A stretch of DNA of 64,000 nt, taken from contig JADJHL010000008.1 in NCBI GenBank assembly GCA_016707585.1, forward strand, positions 248,001 through 312,000. Reading direction: 5' to 3'. The notes below the pieces were generated by a model that searched no databases, was not told the DNA's origin, and worked only from the letters and a program-made list of their open reading frames with translations. The DNA comes from Ignavibacteriales bacterium. Its GTDB lineage: Bacteria > Bacteroidota > Ignavibacteria > Ignavibacteriales > Ignavibacteriaceae. Shown one piece after another: positions 50,982-59,807 of this stretch; the stretch's first letter is position 1; every line of letters starts with the position of its first letter. The position numbers were made by a program, and so were the translations under genes.

Positions 50982-51758
50982 ATGAATACTATTCATCCAA
51001 CCGCAATAGTTAGTAACAAAGCAAAAATTGGTGATAATAATATCATCCATCCATTTACAATTATAGAAGACGATGTTGAAATTGGTAATGATTGCCAGAT
51101 AGGACCAAGCGCAGTTTTGTACAATGGTGCACGAATTGGAAATCGCGTTAAAATTTATCAATCGGTATCTATTGCACATAGACCGCAAGATTTAAAATTT
51201 GGCGATGAAACAACTTACTTTTATGTAGGCGATGATACTGTCATTCATGAATTTGTAACCTTTCATCGCGGCACTCAGGAAACTGGATTATCGCGAGTAG
51301 GAAAAAATTGTTTATTCATGGCTTATACACATGTAGCTCACGATTGTGTTGTTGGAGATAATGTAATTTTTGCAAATCTTGTTCAGATTGGCGGACACGT
51401 ACATATCGAAGATTGGGTAATTCTGGCTGGTGCAAGTGCGGTTCATCAGTTTTGCCACGTTGGTAAACATGCAATGGTTGGTGCAAATTCATTAGTTGTT
51501 AAAGATGTACCACCATTTGTTTTAAGTGGTAGATTTCCGATTAAGTATGAAGGTTTAAATAAAGTTGGATTGCGAAGACGTGGATTTAGTAATGATGATA
51601 TTGAGATTATCAAAAAAACTTATGATACAATTTATAACTCAGGTTTTAATGTGTCTCAAGGAATAGCAAAAGTTGAATCAGATTTTGGGACAAATCAACA
51701 CGTTCAGGATATTATTAAATTTGTAAGAGCAAGTAAGCGTGGAATAATCGGCAGATGA
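50982..51758 (+). CDS. lpxA: UDP-N-acetylglucosamine O-acyltransferase
   Basis: A 258-residue trimeric hexapeptide-repeat enzyme catalysing the first step of lipid A synthesis. The repeats begin HPTAIVSNKAKIGDNNIIHP. The catalytic histidine lies in YTHVAHDCVVGDNVIFAN, and AVHQFCHVGKHAMVGANSLV is the family's acyl-ruler region. The C-terminal helical domain is LNKVGLRRRGFSNDDIEIIK. It follows lpxC-fabZ with a two-base gap, and its own stop codon overlaps the next ATG (ATGA). The order lpxD, lpxC-fabZ, lpxA is characteristic of the group. Confidence 0.96.
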   Translation: MNTIHPTAIVSNKAKIGDNNIIHPFTIIEDDVEIGNDCQIGPSAVLYNGARIGNRVKIYQSVSIAHRPQDLKFGDETTYFYVGDDTVIHEFVTFHRGTQETGLSRVGKNCLFMAYTHVAHDCVVGDNVIFANLVQIGGHVHIEDWVILAGASAVHQFCHVGKHAMVGANSLVVKDVPPFVLSGRFPIKYEGLNKVGLRRRGFSNDDIEIIKKTYDTIYNSGFNVSQGIAKVESDFGTNQHVQDIIKFVRASKRGIIGR

Positions 51759-52519
51759 TTTGGAAGTTTCTAAATTCTGGAGTGAACACCGGCAAACACA
51801 ATATGGATTTAGATATTTATCTTGCTCACAATCTTGAAGCAAATACAGCTATACTTCGTTTGTATCAATGGAACCCATATTGCATTTCTTTAGGCGCTAA
51901 TCAACTTGTTGAAGATTTAAATCTTAATAAAATTGAATCTGATAAAATTGATTTTGTAAAAAGACCAACCGGAGGCCGAGCAGTTTTTCATTCAGAAGAA
52001 TTAACTTATTCAGTTATTTTTCCGATTGATCAAACTACATCAGCCAAAAATGTTTACAATGAAATTAATCTTGCCTTGCGAAAAGGTTTAGTGCTTTACG
52101 ATGATGAATTATGTATAATTGATCTTGAGCATACTCAGCCAAACCTGCAGGAGTTTTATAAAACAGATATTAGTGCAATCTGTTTTGCAGTTTCTGCTAA
52201 AAGTGAGTTGAATATAAACGGTAAAAAATTAGTTGGAAGTGCTCAGCGAAAACTGGGTAACGTAATTCTGCAACATGGTTCGATTCTTTGTGGATCGTAT
52301 CATAAAAATATTGTTGAATATTTAAATGTTGGTCAAGAAAAGAAAGATGAAATGCTTAATGAAATTTCATCCACAACAATAGACTTGAAATCTGCACTTG
52401 ATAATGAAGTTGATTACACTAAATTAAATATATCCATTTTAAATGGATTTGAAAATCATTTTAATTCTAAGTTTGAAAAATTTGAGCAATCAAAATTTGA
52501 ATTAAATATGATTGCTTAA
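51755..52519 (+). CDS. Lipoate-protein ligase-like (BPL/LplA/LipB family)
   Basis: The 254-residue protein carries the LplA core: NMDLDIYLAHNLEANTAILR, the lipoate-binding WNPYCISLGANQ, and the RPTGGRAVFHSEELTYSVIF loop with the conserved RRxGGG-like motif in altered form (R-P-T-G-G-R). ELNINGKKLVGSAQRKLGNV includes the catalytic Lys and the following conserved segment. It attaches lipoate or octanoate to acyl-carrier domains of dehydrogenase complexes. The ATG overlaps the lpxA stop, so translation is coupled to lipid A synthesis, an unexpected pairing. Octanoyltransferase activity (LipM type) is an alternative. Confidence 0.82.
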   Translation: MIWKFLNSGVNTGKHNMDLDIYLAHNLEANTAILRLYQWNPYCISLGANQLVEDLNLNKIESDKIDFVKRPTGGRAVFHSEELTYSVIFPIDQTTSAKNVYNEINLALRKGLVLYDDELCIIDLEHTQPNLQEFYKTDISAICFAVSAKSELNINGKKLVGSAQRKLGNVILQHGSILCGSYHKNIVEYLNVGQEKKDEMLNEISSTTIDLKSALDNEVDYTKLNISILNGFENHFNSKFEKFEQSKFELNMIA

Positions 52520-52568
52520 GCATAAATTCAAAATTCAATCATAATTCCGCAAAGTTTTTAAATTATTA

Positions 52569-53672
52569 ATGTTATCTAAGTTAAAATATCTGATATTAAT
52601 TTTCATTGTTTCATCATCAGTTTCATTGCCTCAAATCGAATCCCAGCTTTTTCTTGAAGGTGCAAGGATAACTGATATTAAACAAGAAGGAACTTCACTT
52701 TGGGTAGCAACTTACGGACAAGGGATTTATCAATATTCTATTAAAGATGAAAAGTGGACAAATTTTTCAAGTAAAAGTTCAGCTTTAGAAAATGATCTTT
52801 TCCATTGTGTGGCTGCAAATAAAGATTTCGTTTGGGCTGGTGCAAATGAGGGATTGTTTATCTATTCTAAAAAAAATAAAAAATGGACTAAGAAAAAATT
52901 TTCTCAAGGTGGTGAGTTTGGCAACTGGATTAGAAGTTTAGTTTATGATGAAAAGAAAAATCGTTTATGGATTGGAAGATTTAGAAACGTAACTGTTCTT
53001 GATGTTAAGGCAAATAAGTTTACCGATTTCAATCGCGTTATTGATAATGATGATAAAACAAATAACTTTGCAAGTATCAGTGCTGAAGGCGATAGTGTTA
53101 TTTGGTTCGGTGCTGAATCTGGTGTACATAAATTTTTTGCAAAAAATAAAGTAGAAGATGGAACATCCTGGAAATATTTTAAAAACGCTGGAAGATTTTT
53201 TAATGGCGAAGGTAATTCTGTTTCGGTTTCTGATTTTGCTTTTACTAATAAAGAAATTTGGTTTGGCACTGATGAATTTGTAACTAAAGATGAACCGGAG
53301 TATAACATTGGAGGAATTTATGTTTGGGATAGAAAAATAAAGTGGGATAGAATCAGTAAAGCAAATGGACTTGGTGGAAATGGAATCTATTGTTTAGCTC
53401 GCACCGCAAATTATATCTGGGCTGGCGTTTATGAGTTTAAGAAAAATGATAAAGAAATTTATGGTAAAGGTTTGTACTTAATAAATCGTATTACAAAAAA
53501 AGTTACACCAATTGATCTCAATGAATTAAATTCAACAACCTCAAATATTCTCTCACTCTTTTATGATGGAGTAAATCTCTGGATAGGAACTTCGGAAGGA
53601 TTACTTAGATTAAAAGTTGGAAATGAATTGGCACATATTCAGAAGGTTACAGATAAAAAACCTACTAAATAA
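52569..53672 (+). CDS. Secreted beta-propeller (two-component-regulator-propeller-like) protein
   Basis: A 367-residue protein with a signal peptide ending SVSLPQ. The body consists of repeated four-strand blades with the [F/L]WxGxxxGL pattern, for example VWAGANEGLFIYSKKNKKWT, IWFGAESGVHKFF and LWIGTSEGLLRLKV. These resemble the periplasmic sensor propellers of hybrid two-component systems (as in polysaccharide sensing), but no transmembrane anchor or kinase follows. It may act alone as a periplasmic binding module. It lies 49 bases after the ligase gene. The ligand is unknown. Confidence 0.72.
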   Translation: MLSKLKYLILIFIVSSSVSLPQIESQLFLEGARITDIKQEGTSLWVATYGQGIYQYSIKDEKWTNFSSKSSALENDLFHCVAANKDFVWAGANEGLFIYSKKNKKWTKKKFSQGGEFGNWIRSLVYDEKKNRLWIGRFRNVTVLDVKANKFTDFNRVIDNDDKTNNFASISAEGDSVIWFGAESGVHKFFAKNKVEDGTSWKYFKNAGRFFNGEGNSVSVSDFAFTNKEIWFGTDEFVTKDEPEYNIGGIYVWDRKIKWDRISKANGLGGNGIYCLARTANYIWAGVYEFKKNDKEIYGKGLYLINRITKKVTPIDLNELNSTTSNILSLFYDGVNLWIGTSEGLLRLKVGNELAHIQKVTDKKPTK

Positions 53673-53842
53673 TGTTACTGTAAATTCTCTAACTCCATTT
53701 TCGCAATCTTTTAATATTTCAATCTTGGAATTTCATCATTCATTAAACATTACCCATCTACCATCCTGAGTTTTCTCCACTTTTTACACACATTTTTTAT
53801 AGTTATTTTTAAGCCAAATTTAATAACTAATCTGGCTTATAA

Positions 53843-54838
53843 ATGATTAAAATCTCAGAAAAAAGATTACTTCAGCTAAAAAAGAATTTTAAAGGTAAAC
53901 GTATTGCAATTATTGGCGATATGATGCTTGATATTTATTTCTGGGGTGATGTAAAAAGAATTTCGCCTGAAGCACCTGTTCCTGTTTTGGAAGTTGAAAA
54001 TGAGTTTTATCGTTTTGGTGGTGCCGCAAATTGTGCGCTTAATATTGCTTCGTTAAAAGGTAAAGCTGAACCGATTGGTGTAATCGGTTATGATAATTAT
54101 GGAACTATATTTAATTCATTGCTATCAGAACAAAATATTTCTCATCACGGAATTATTGAAGACGATACAAGACCAACAACTGCTAAGACAAGAGTAATTG
54201 CAGATAGCCAGCATATTGTTAGGATTGATAAAGAAAGCAAACAAATAATAAATCAGTTGATACAAAATAAAATTCTAGATTACATAAAAAGTATTATAAA
54301 AGATTTAGATGGAATTATTCTTCAGGATTATAATAAAGGTGTTCTTTCGGCACCACTTATAGCACAGGTTATTGAGTTAGCAAACAAGAATAAAAAGCTT
54401 GTTACAGTAGATCCAAAGTTTAATAATTTTTATGAATACAAAAATGTAACTGTATTCAAGCCTAATAGAAAAGAAGCTGAAGATATTCTTGGAATGAAAA
54501 TCAAAACTGATGCTGATGTTTCTTTTGCCGGAAATACATTGTTGAAAAAACTAAACGCTAAAAATATTTTACTTACTCTTGGTGAAGGTGGCATTGCTGT
54601 TTTTGAAAAAGGTAAACCGGAAAAACATATGCCTACAAAAGCAAGAAAAGTTGCAGACGTTTCCGGTGCTGGTGATACTGTAATATCAACATTAACAATG
54701 GCGCTTGCTGCCGGTGCAAATATTTATGAAGCTTCTTATCTTGCAAATTATGCCGGTGGTTTAGTGTGCGAAGAAGTTGGAATTATTCCAATTGAAATCG
54801 AAAAATTATTTGATACTGTTATCCAGGAAAATAAATGA
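53843..54838 (+). CDS. hldA: D-glycero-beta-D-manno-heptose-7-phosphate kinase
   Basis: A 331-residue PfkB-family kinase matching the N-terminal half of E. coli HldE (RfaE domain I). IAIIGDMMLDIYFWGDVKRI, then SPEAPVPVLEVENEFYRFGG and AANCALNIASLKG, are diagnostic. DVSGAGDTVISTLTMALAAG is the PfkB signature with the catalytic base. It phosphorylates C1 of heptose 7-phosphate. The stop overlaps the next gene's ATG (ATGA), so both activities are made together although not fused as in E. coli. Confidence 0.95.
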   Translation: MIKISEKRLLQLKKNFKGKRIAIIGDMMLDIYFWGDVKRISPEAPVPVLEVENEFYRFGGAANCALNIASLKGKAEPIGVIGYDNYGTIFNSLLSEQNISHHGIIEDDTRPTTAKTRVIADSQHIVRIDKESKQIINQLIQNKILDYIKSIIKDLDGIILQDYNKGVLSAPLIAQVIELANKNKKLVTVDPKFNNFYEYKNVTVFKPNRKEAEDILGMKIKTDADVSFAGNTLLKKLNAKNILLTLGEGGIAVFEKGKPEKHMPTKARKVADVSGAGDTVISTLTMALAAGANIYEASYLANYAGGLVCEEVGIIPIEIEKLFDTVIQENK

Positions 54839-55308
54839 GTAACATAAAATCAAACAAAGAAATAAAAGAGATTAGAGAACAGTTAAAAAAACAAAATAAA
54901 AAAGTTGTTTTTACAAATGGCTGTTTTGATTTAATTCATTCCGGTCATGTTGATTATCTTGTTAAAGCAAAAGAAATGGGCGATGTTTTAATTCTGGCTT
55001 TAAATACTGATCAATCAATCAAAAGAATTAAAGGAGATAAACGACCAATATTAAAACAAGATGAACGTGCGTTTATAGTGTCCAATCTTAAACCTGTTGA
55101 TTATGTAACTTTTTTTAATGAAGATACACCAGCGGAAATTATCGGCGAATTGATTCCTGATATTTTAGTTAAAGGTGCTGATTGGTCCATAGATAAAATT
55201 ATTGGACGTGAAATAGTTGAAGCAAATGGCGGCGAAGTTAAAACCATAAAATTTGTAAATGATCAGTCAACATCAAAAATTATTAAGATTATTAAAGAGC
55301 GTTATTAA
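54835..55308 (+). CDS. hldC: D-glycero-beta-D-manno-heptose 1-phosphate adenylyltransferase
   Basis: A 157-residue nucleotidyltransferase equivalent to the C-terminal half of HldE (RfaE domain II). It contains VVFTNGCFDLIHSGHVDYLV with the HxGH ATP-binding motif, VDYVTFFNEDTPAEII and PDILVKGADWSIDKIIGRE. The motif ADW in place of the classical ISSTKI-type site is seen in many HldC. With HldA it builds ADP-heptose for the LPS inner core. ATG overlaps the hldA stop. The dehydratase or epimerase genes (gmhA, gmhB, hldD) are not in the window. Confidence 0.94.
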   Translation: MSNIKSNKEIKEIREQLKKQNKKVVFTNGCFDLIHSGHVDYLVKAKEMGDVLILALNTDQSIKRIKGDKRPILKQDERAFIVSNLKPVDYVTFFNEDTPAEIIGELIPDILVKGADWSIDKIIGREIVEANGGEVKTIKFVNDQSTSKIIKIIKERY

Positions 55309-55313
55309 GTTCA

Positions 55314-58300
55314 GTGAACGAAAAAGAAGTTAAAGAAAAAACCAAGAAAATTATTGGTAAGGGTCAAAGAGCACTTAGACTTGGTGTAAATATTTTTGTT
55401 TACACTTTTGTAAGTATTTTTATGCTCTTTATGATTTTCTTTGGAATTTCTCAAACATCTTTTTTTAGAAATTGGTTGCGTGATACTGTGGTTGAGATTG
55501 CAAATGAGGAACTAAATGGAAAACTTTCAATTGGGGAAATTGATGGAACAATTTTTACTTCTTTACTAATAAAAGACGTTACACTTACCTCATTACAGAA
55601 AGACACTGTTGTTTCAGCCGGAATGATTGAGCTTAGAACCAGTCCGCTAAAAATTCTTTTTAAAAATATTTATGTTAGAAAATTTGAACTTAAAGATGCA
55701 AAGATCAAACTTATTGAAGAAAGCGATGGACAATTAAATCTATTAAAAATATTTCCCCCTTCAAAAGACATAGATACAACTACCTCGGAATTTCCATTTA
55801 CAATTGAAGTTGCGGATTTTGCCTTAACTAACATTGATTTTTCAATGCAGCGATATGACAAAGTTGGAAGCACAGAAAATTATCCGGCCTTAACAACTGA
55901 AGATTTGCGAATTAAAAATCTTAACCTATCATTAAATGCTTTTGCGGATATTAATAAATACGTTTACCGATTAACAATAAATGATTTTTCGTTTTCTCCA
56001 AACTTCAATTATTTTCAAATGCAGCATTTAAGCGGCAGCATTCTTTTAACACCACAGTTAACAGGAATTAATAAATTGCGTTTAATTACCGAAGAATCTG
56101 ATGTTGAATTAAGTGCAGCTATATCAAACATAGATTTCTTAAAAGATTTTAGTAAAGAAAAACTTGCAAATGCTCCTGTGCGAATGACTTTGAGTGCACC
56201 AAAATTAAATTTTGATGATATCACAACATTCGTTCCTCCAATGAAAATGCTTGAAGGTAATATTGTAGCTGAATTAGAAGCCTCAGGTACGTTTACAGAA
56301 TTGCTTATCAAAAAACTAAATCTTAACTACAACAACACTACACTTAATGCAAAAGCAAATCTTAAAAACTTACTTGATGCTGATAAAATGCAATTCGATT
56401 TAAGTATTACAAATTCTACTTTGGATCCAGCAGATCCGAATAAGTTATTGCGCAATTTGGAATTGCCTGAGTATAAAGATTTTGGAGTAGTTAAGATTGA
56501 TACGCTTACTTATAAAGGCGGCCCATTAGACTTTACAACAACATTTGCAATTCGTACAGATAAAGGGAGTATGAATGGAAATGCAAAAATTGATTTACGG
56601 CCTGTTGATATGATTTATGAAGCTAAGCTTTTTACGAAAAACCTTGATCTTGCTTCGTTTACCTCATTGCCAACTGACGTGAATTCAGAAATCAATATTT
56701 CTGGTTCTGGATTTAATCCACAAAAAATGAAAATGGATGTATACATAAATGCCAATGCGTCTAAAATCGGAAATAAATATTTGAGTGAGTTAAATCTAAA
56801 TACTACTGCAGAAAATGGGTTGATAAAAACATCAATTAATTTTGCATCAGATTCAACAAAAGCAGATATACTTGCTAACCTTGATTTTAATAATCCAAAT
56901 GATCCTACATATGAATTAAAAGGTAAAGTAATTGGAATTAACTTAGCGCAATTGCTTAACAATCAATCTTTAAATACAGAATTGAATCTATCGATTGATG
57001 CAAGCGGGCAAGGGTTTAATCCTGATAGTATGGACTTATTTTTAGTTACTGATATCAAGGATTCAAAGTTTATGGATTTTAAAATTGATAGCACTCGATT
57101 GATAATGGATATTCGAAGAAATGATAATGGTAAAAAAATTATTAATATTATTTCTGATATTGCAGATTTAACAGTTAGCGGTAATTTCCATCTTACAAGT
57201 CTTGGTGAAGTTTTTGCCCGTGAAGGTGAAATTATTCAATCTGTTATGTCAGAAAAAATTGACCCGGTCTTCTTTAATGATTCTATTTCTGTTGCCCAGA
57301 AAAGTATTATTAGAAAATTAGATCAAAAACCCATAGACAATTTTGCATTTGATTACTTATTGGATTTTAAGGAATCGATGAAAATTAATGTAGGTGAAAG
57401 TATTCTTGAAATTGATGGGTTGATGAATGGAAATGTAAAATCGGAATATGATTCGATTGCAATAACATTACTGGCCCAATTTGATTATTTAAAATTTTGG
57501 AATGATAAAGATGTTTATTTTTTAATCAACTCAAAATTAAATACTTATATTTCCAATCATTTAATAGATGGATATGATGGTGTAATTGATGCTACTCTAA
57601 AATTCAATTCAGATAGAATTTATGCAAAAGGTAATTTGTATAATATATCATCTGAATTTAATATGTTAGATAATGACATAGATTTTTCATTTAATGGTGA
57701 GTATGAGAAAAACATTAAAGCTAAATTAAATGCAAATGCTTCTTTTGATGAAAAACAATTGGATCTTTTTATTAATGAATTTGATTTGAATTATAATGAT
57801 TTAAATATCAAGAATATAAATAAAATCAAATTATCTTATTTAAATCAGGCGATAAACTTTGATGATTTCAATCTTAGTATTGCTGATGGAATACTTAGCA
57901 CATCCGGTTCTTTTGGTGCAACAGGTGAACATAAGTTAGATTTTTCTTTAGACTCACTTACAGGGCATAGAGTTGTTAGTGATATAATGGGAAAACTTGG
58001 AGCAAAAGATTTTGATACTGATATTAATTTGTCCGCTGAATTGAATGGCAATTTTTCAAATCCTAAATTTTCGATAATTGGATCAGCAAAAAATATTAAA
58101 TATGGTAGTGGAAATTTTGGTTCCTTACATTCAACATTTGAATATGCTGATAACTCACTAAATACAAACATTAGGTTTTTAGATTCACTTGGAAATCAAG
58201 ATAAACCCGCATTGCTGGTAAAGGGCTATATACCACTCAATCTTTTTGCATCACAAGACTCGTCCGATCTAAAAAAGAAATTATTAGATTTAACAATCGA

Positions 58301-59807
58301 ATCCGATGAGTATGATTTAAGTTCATTGAAAGATTTGATTCCAAATATCCAATTTAATAAAGGTACGCTGGAAAGTGATATTTATATTTCTGGTACGTTA
58401 GAGGAACCGATTGCAATTGGATATTTTAGCATCAATAATGCCCAGTTTAAAATTAAAAAAACTAACCTGGATTATGATTTTAGTACTAAGGTTTGGATTG
58501 ATGATCAGGATATTAGCATAGAAAGTATTGAGCTTAAAAATACTTTTGGAACTACAAATGGCGGAACTTTATCAGGTAAAGGATTTGTGCATCTAAATAA
58601 ATTTAAATTGGATTCTACATTTGTACAGATAAATGGAGATTTAAAAGTATTGGATAAAGAATCCAAGAACACAAGTTTAATGGTTTATGGTGATCTTGCA
58701 TTAAAAACTCGCGGTGATATTGTTTATAGCAGTAACAAAGAAAAATCTTATATCTTGCTTCCAATAGATGTAACAGTAGCAGAATTAGTTGTACCACTTA
58801 GTAAAACTGCTTATTCAAGTTCTTCAGGTTTTGATTATAGGTATTTAAATTATAATTCTGCAAAAGATAAATTGCAAAGTGAGCTTGATAGTTTAATTGA
58901 ACTGGCAAATAGAGAAGATGAATATTTAAATGAAAAAATTGAGGAACTAAAGTTTGATTATACTATAGATATTAAGCTCGATACTGAAGCTGAAATTGAT
59001 GTGGTTTTGTCAAAAGAATTAGATCAGAATCTTTCCCTTATTTTAGGAGGAGATTTTTTTCTTGAATCATTGAACGGCAAAAAAAAATCTGGCGGTCAAT
59101 TAAATCTTCTTGAAGGATCTACTTTAAGTTTTATAAAAACTTTTGAAGCAAAAGGAAATATTAAGTTTGATAAAATAGATAATCCCATTATTGATATTAC
59201 TTCTACTTATAAAGGTTATAGGGCAATCGATCCTAATGATCCATCTTCAGAACAGGAAGTTGCTGTTAAGATAAAACTTAAAGGACCTTTAAGTGAGTTG
59301 AATAAAAATTTTGTTAGTGATGCAAATAATGTGGGCGTTTATATCGGAAGGCAGGCAATTGAAGAAGATAAAAAGGACGAATCAAAAAATATAACTGATG
59401 CCATGTTTTTTATTATTACCGGTAATTTTCCCAATGAAGCAAACCAGCAGCAAAAAGATTTGTTTTCCGGGTATGCAACTGATATAGCTAGTTCTATGCT
59501 CGGTAATGTATTAAATCAGTATCTTGGTAATTATGTTAAGGGATTTCAACTAAGACAATCTGGTTCAGAAACAGTTTTTAATCTTAGAGGTGAAGCAAAA
59601 TTATTTGGACTAACAGTTAAATATGAAGCTGGTGGTTCATCAACTGAAGTGTTTCAGGATCTTAGTCGTGCAGATGTTAAAATAGAATTACCCGTTACTC
59701 AAAGATTTCAACTTAAAGTTGAAAGAAAAAAATCAGAGAACGAAACTTCATCAACAAATAACACCAGATTTATTGAAGGTGCTATGAAATATAATTTAGA
59801 GTTTTAA
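55314..59807 (+). CDS. tamB: TamB-like translocation/assembly or lipid-transfer protein
   Basis: Translation likely begins with GTG at 55314 (MNEKEVKEKTKKIIGKGQRA). The 1497-residue protein has one N-terminal membrane helix (about residues 24-50), then an AsmA/TamB-type beta-taco of repeated strands. The C-terminal DUF490 domain includes the characteristic KSGGQLNLLEGSTLSFIKTF and LSELNKNFVSDANNVGVYIG segments and ends IEGAMKYNLEF. TamB spans the periplasm and is implicated in outer-membrane assembly and phospholipid transfer. TamA is not adjacent; BamA in the same cluster may serve as partner. The rnr start overlaps its stop by one base. Confidence 0.88.
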   Translation: MNEKEVKEKTKKIIGKGQRALRLGVNIFVYTFVSIFMLFMIFFGISQTSFFRNWLRDTVVEIANEELNGKLSIGEIDGTIFTSLLIKDVTLTSLQKDTVVSAGMIELRTSPLKILFKNIYVRKFELKDAKIKLIEESDGQLNLLKIFPPSKDIDTTTSEFPFTIEVADFALTNIDFSMQRYDKVGSTENYPALTTEDLRIKNLNLSLNAFADINKYVYRLTINDFSFSPNFNYFQMQHLSGSILLTPQLTGINKLRLITEESDVELSAAISNIDFLKDFSKEKLANAPVRMTLSAPKLNFDDITTFVPPMKMLEGNIVAELEASGTFTELLIKKLNLNYNNTTLNAKANLKNLLDADKMQFDLSITNSTLDPADPNKLLRNLELPEYKDFGVVKIDTLTYKGGPLDFTTTFAIRTDKGSMNGNAKIDLRPVDMIYEAKLFTKNLDLASFTSLPTDVNSEINISGSGFNPQKMKMDVYINANASKIGNKYLSELNLNTTAENGLIKTSINFASDSTKADILANLDFNNPNDPTYELKGKVIGINLAQLLNNQSLNTELNLSIDASGQGFNPDSMDLFLVTDIKDSKFMDFKIDSTRLIMDIRRNDNGKKIINIISDIADLTVSGNFHLTSLGEVFAREGEIIQSVMSEKIDPVFFNDSISVAQKSIIRKLDQKPIDNFAFDYLLDFKESMKINVGESILEIDGLMNGNVKSEYDSIAITLLAQFDYLKFWNDKDVYFLINSKLNTYISNHLIDGYDGVIDATLKFNSDRIYAKGNLYNISSEFNMLDNDIDFSFNGEYEKNIKAKLNANASFDEKQLDLFINEFDLNYNDLNIKNINKIKLSYLNQAINFDDFNLSIADGILSTSGSFGATGEHKLDFSLDSLTGHRVVSDIMGKLGAKDFDTDINLSAELNGNFSNPKFSIIGSAKNIKYGSGNFGSLHSTFEYADNSLNTNIRFLDSLGNQDKPALLVKGYIPLNLFASQDSSDLKKKLLDLTIESDEYDLSSLKDLIPNIQFNKGTLESDIYISGTLEEPIAIGYFSINNAQFKIKKTNLDYDFSTKVWIDDQDISIESIELKNTFGTTNGGTLSGKGFVHLNKFKLDSTFVQINGDLKVLDKESKNTSLMVYGDLALKTRGDIVYSSNKEKSYILLPIDVTVAELVVPLSKTAYSSSSGFDYRYLNYNSAKDKLQSELDSLIELANREDEYLNEKIEELKFDYTIDIKLDTEAEIDVVLSKELDQNLSLILGGDFFLESLNGKKKSGGQLNLLEGSTLSFIKTFEAKGNIKFDKIDNPIIDITSTYKGYRAIDPNDPSSEQEVAVKIKLKGPLSELNKNFVSDANNVGVYIGRQAIEEDKKDESKNITDAMFFIITGNFPNEANQQQKDLFSGYATDIASSMLGNVLNQYLGNYVKGFQLRQSGSETVFNLRGEAKLFGLTVKYEAGGSSTEVFQDLSRADVKIELPVTQRFQLKVERKKSENETSSTNNTRFIEGAMKYNLEF

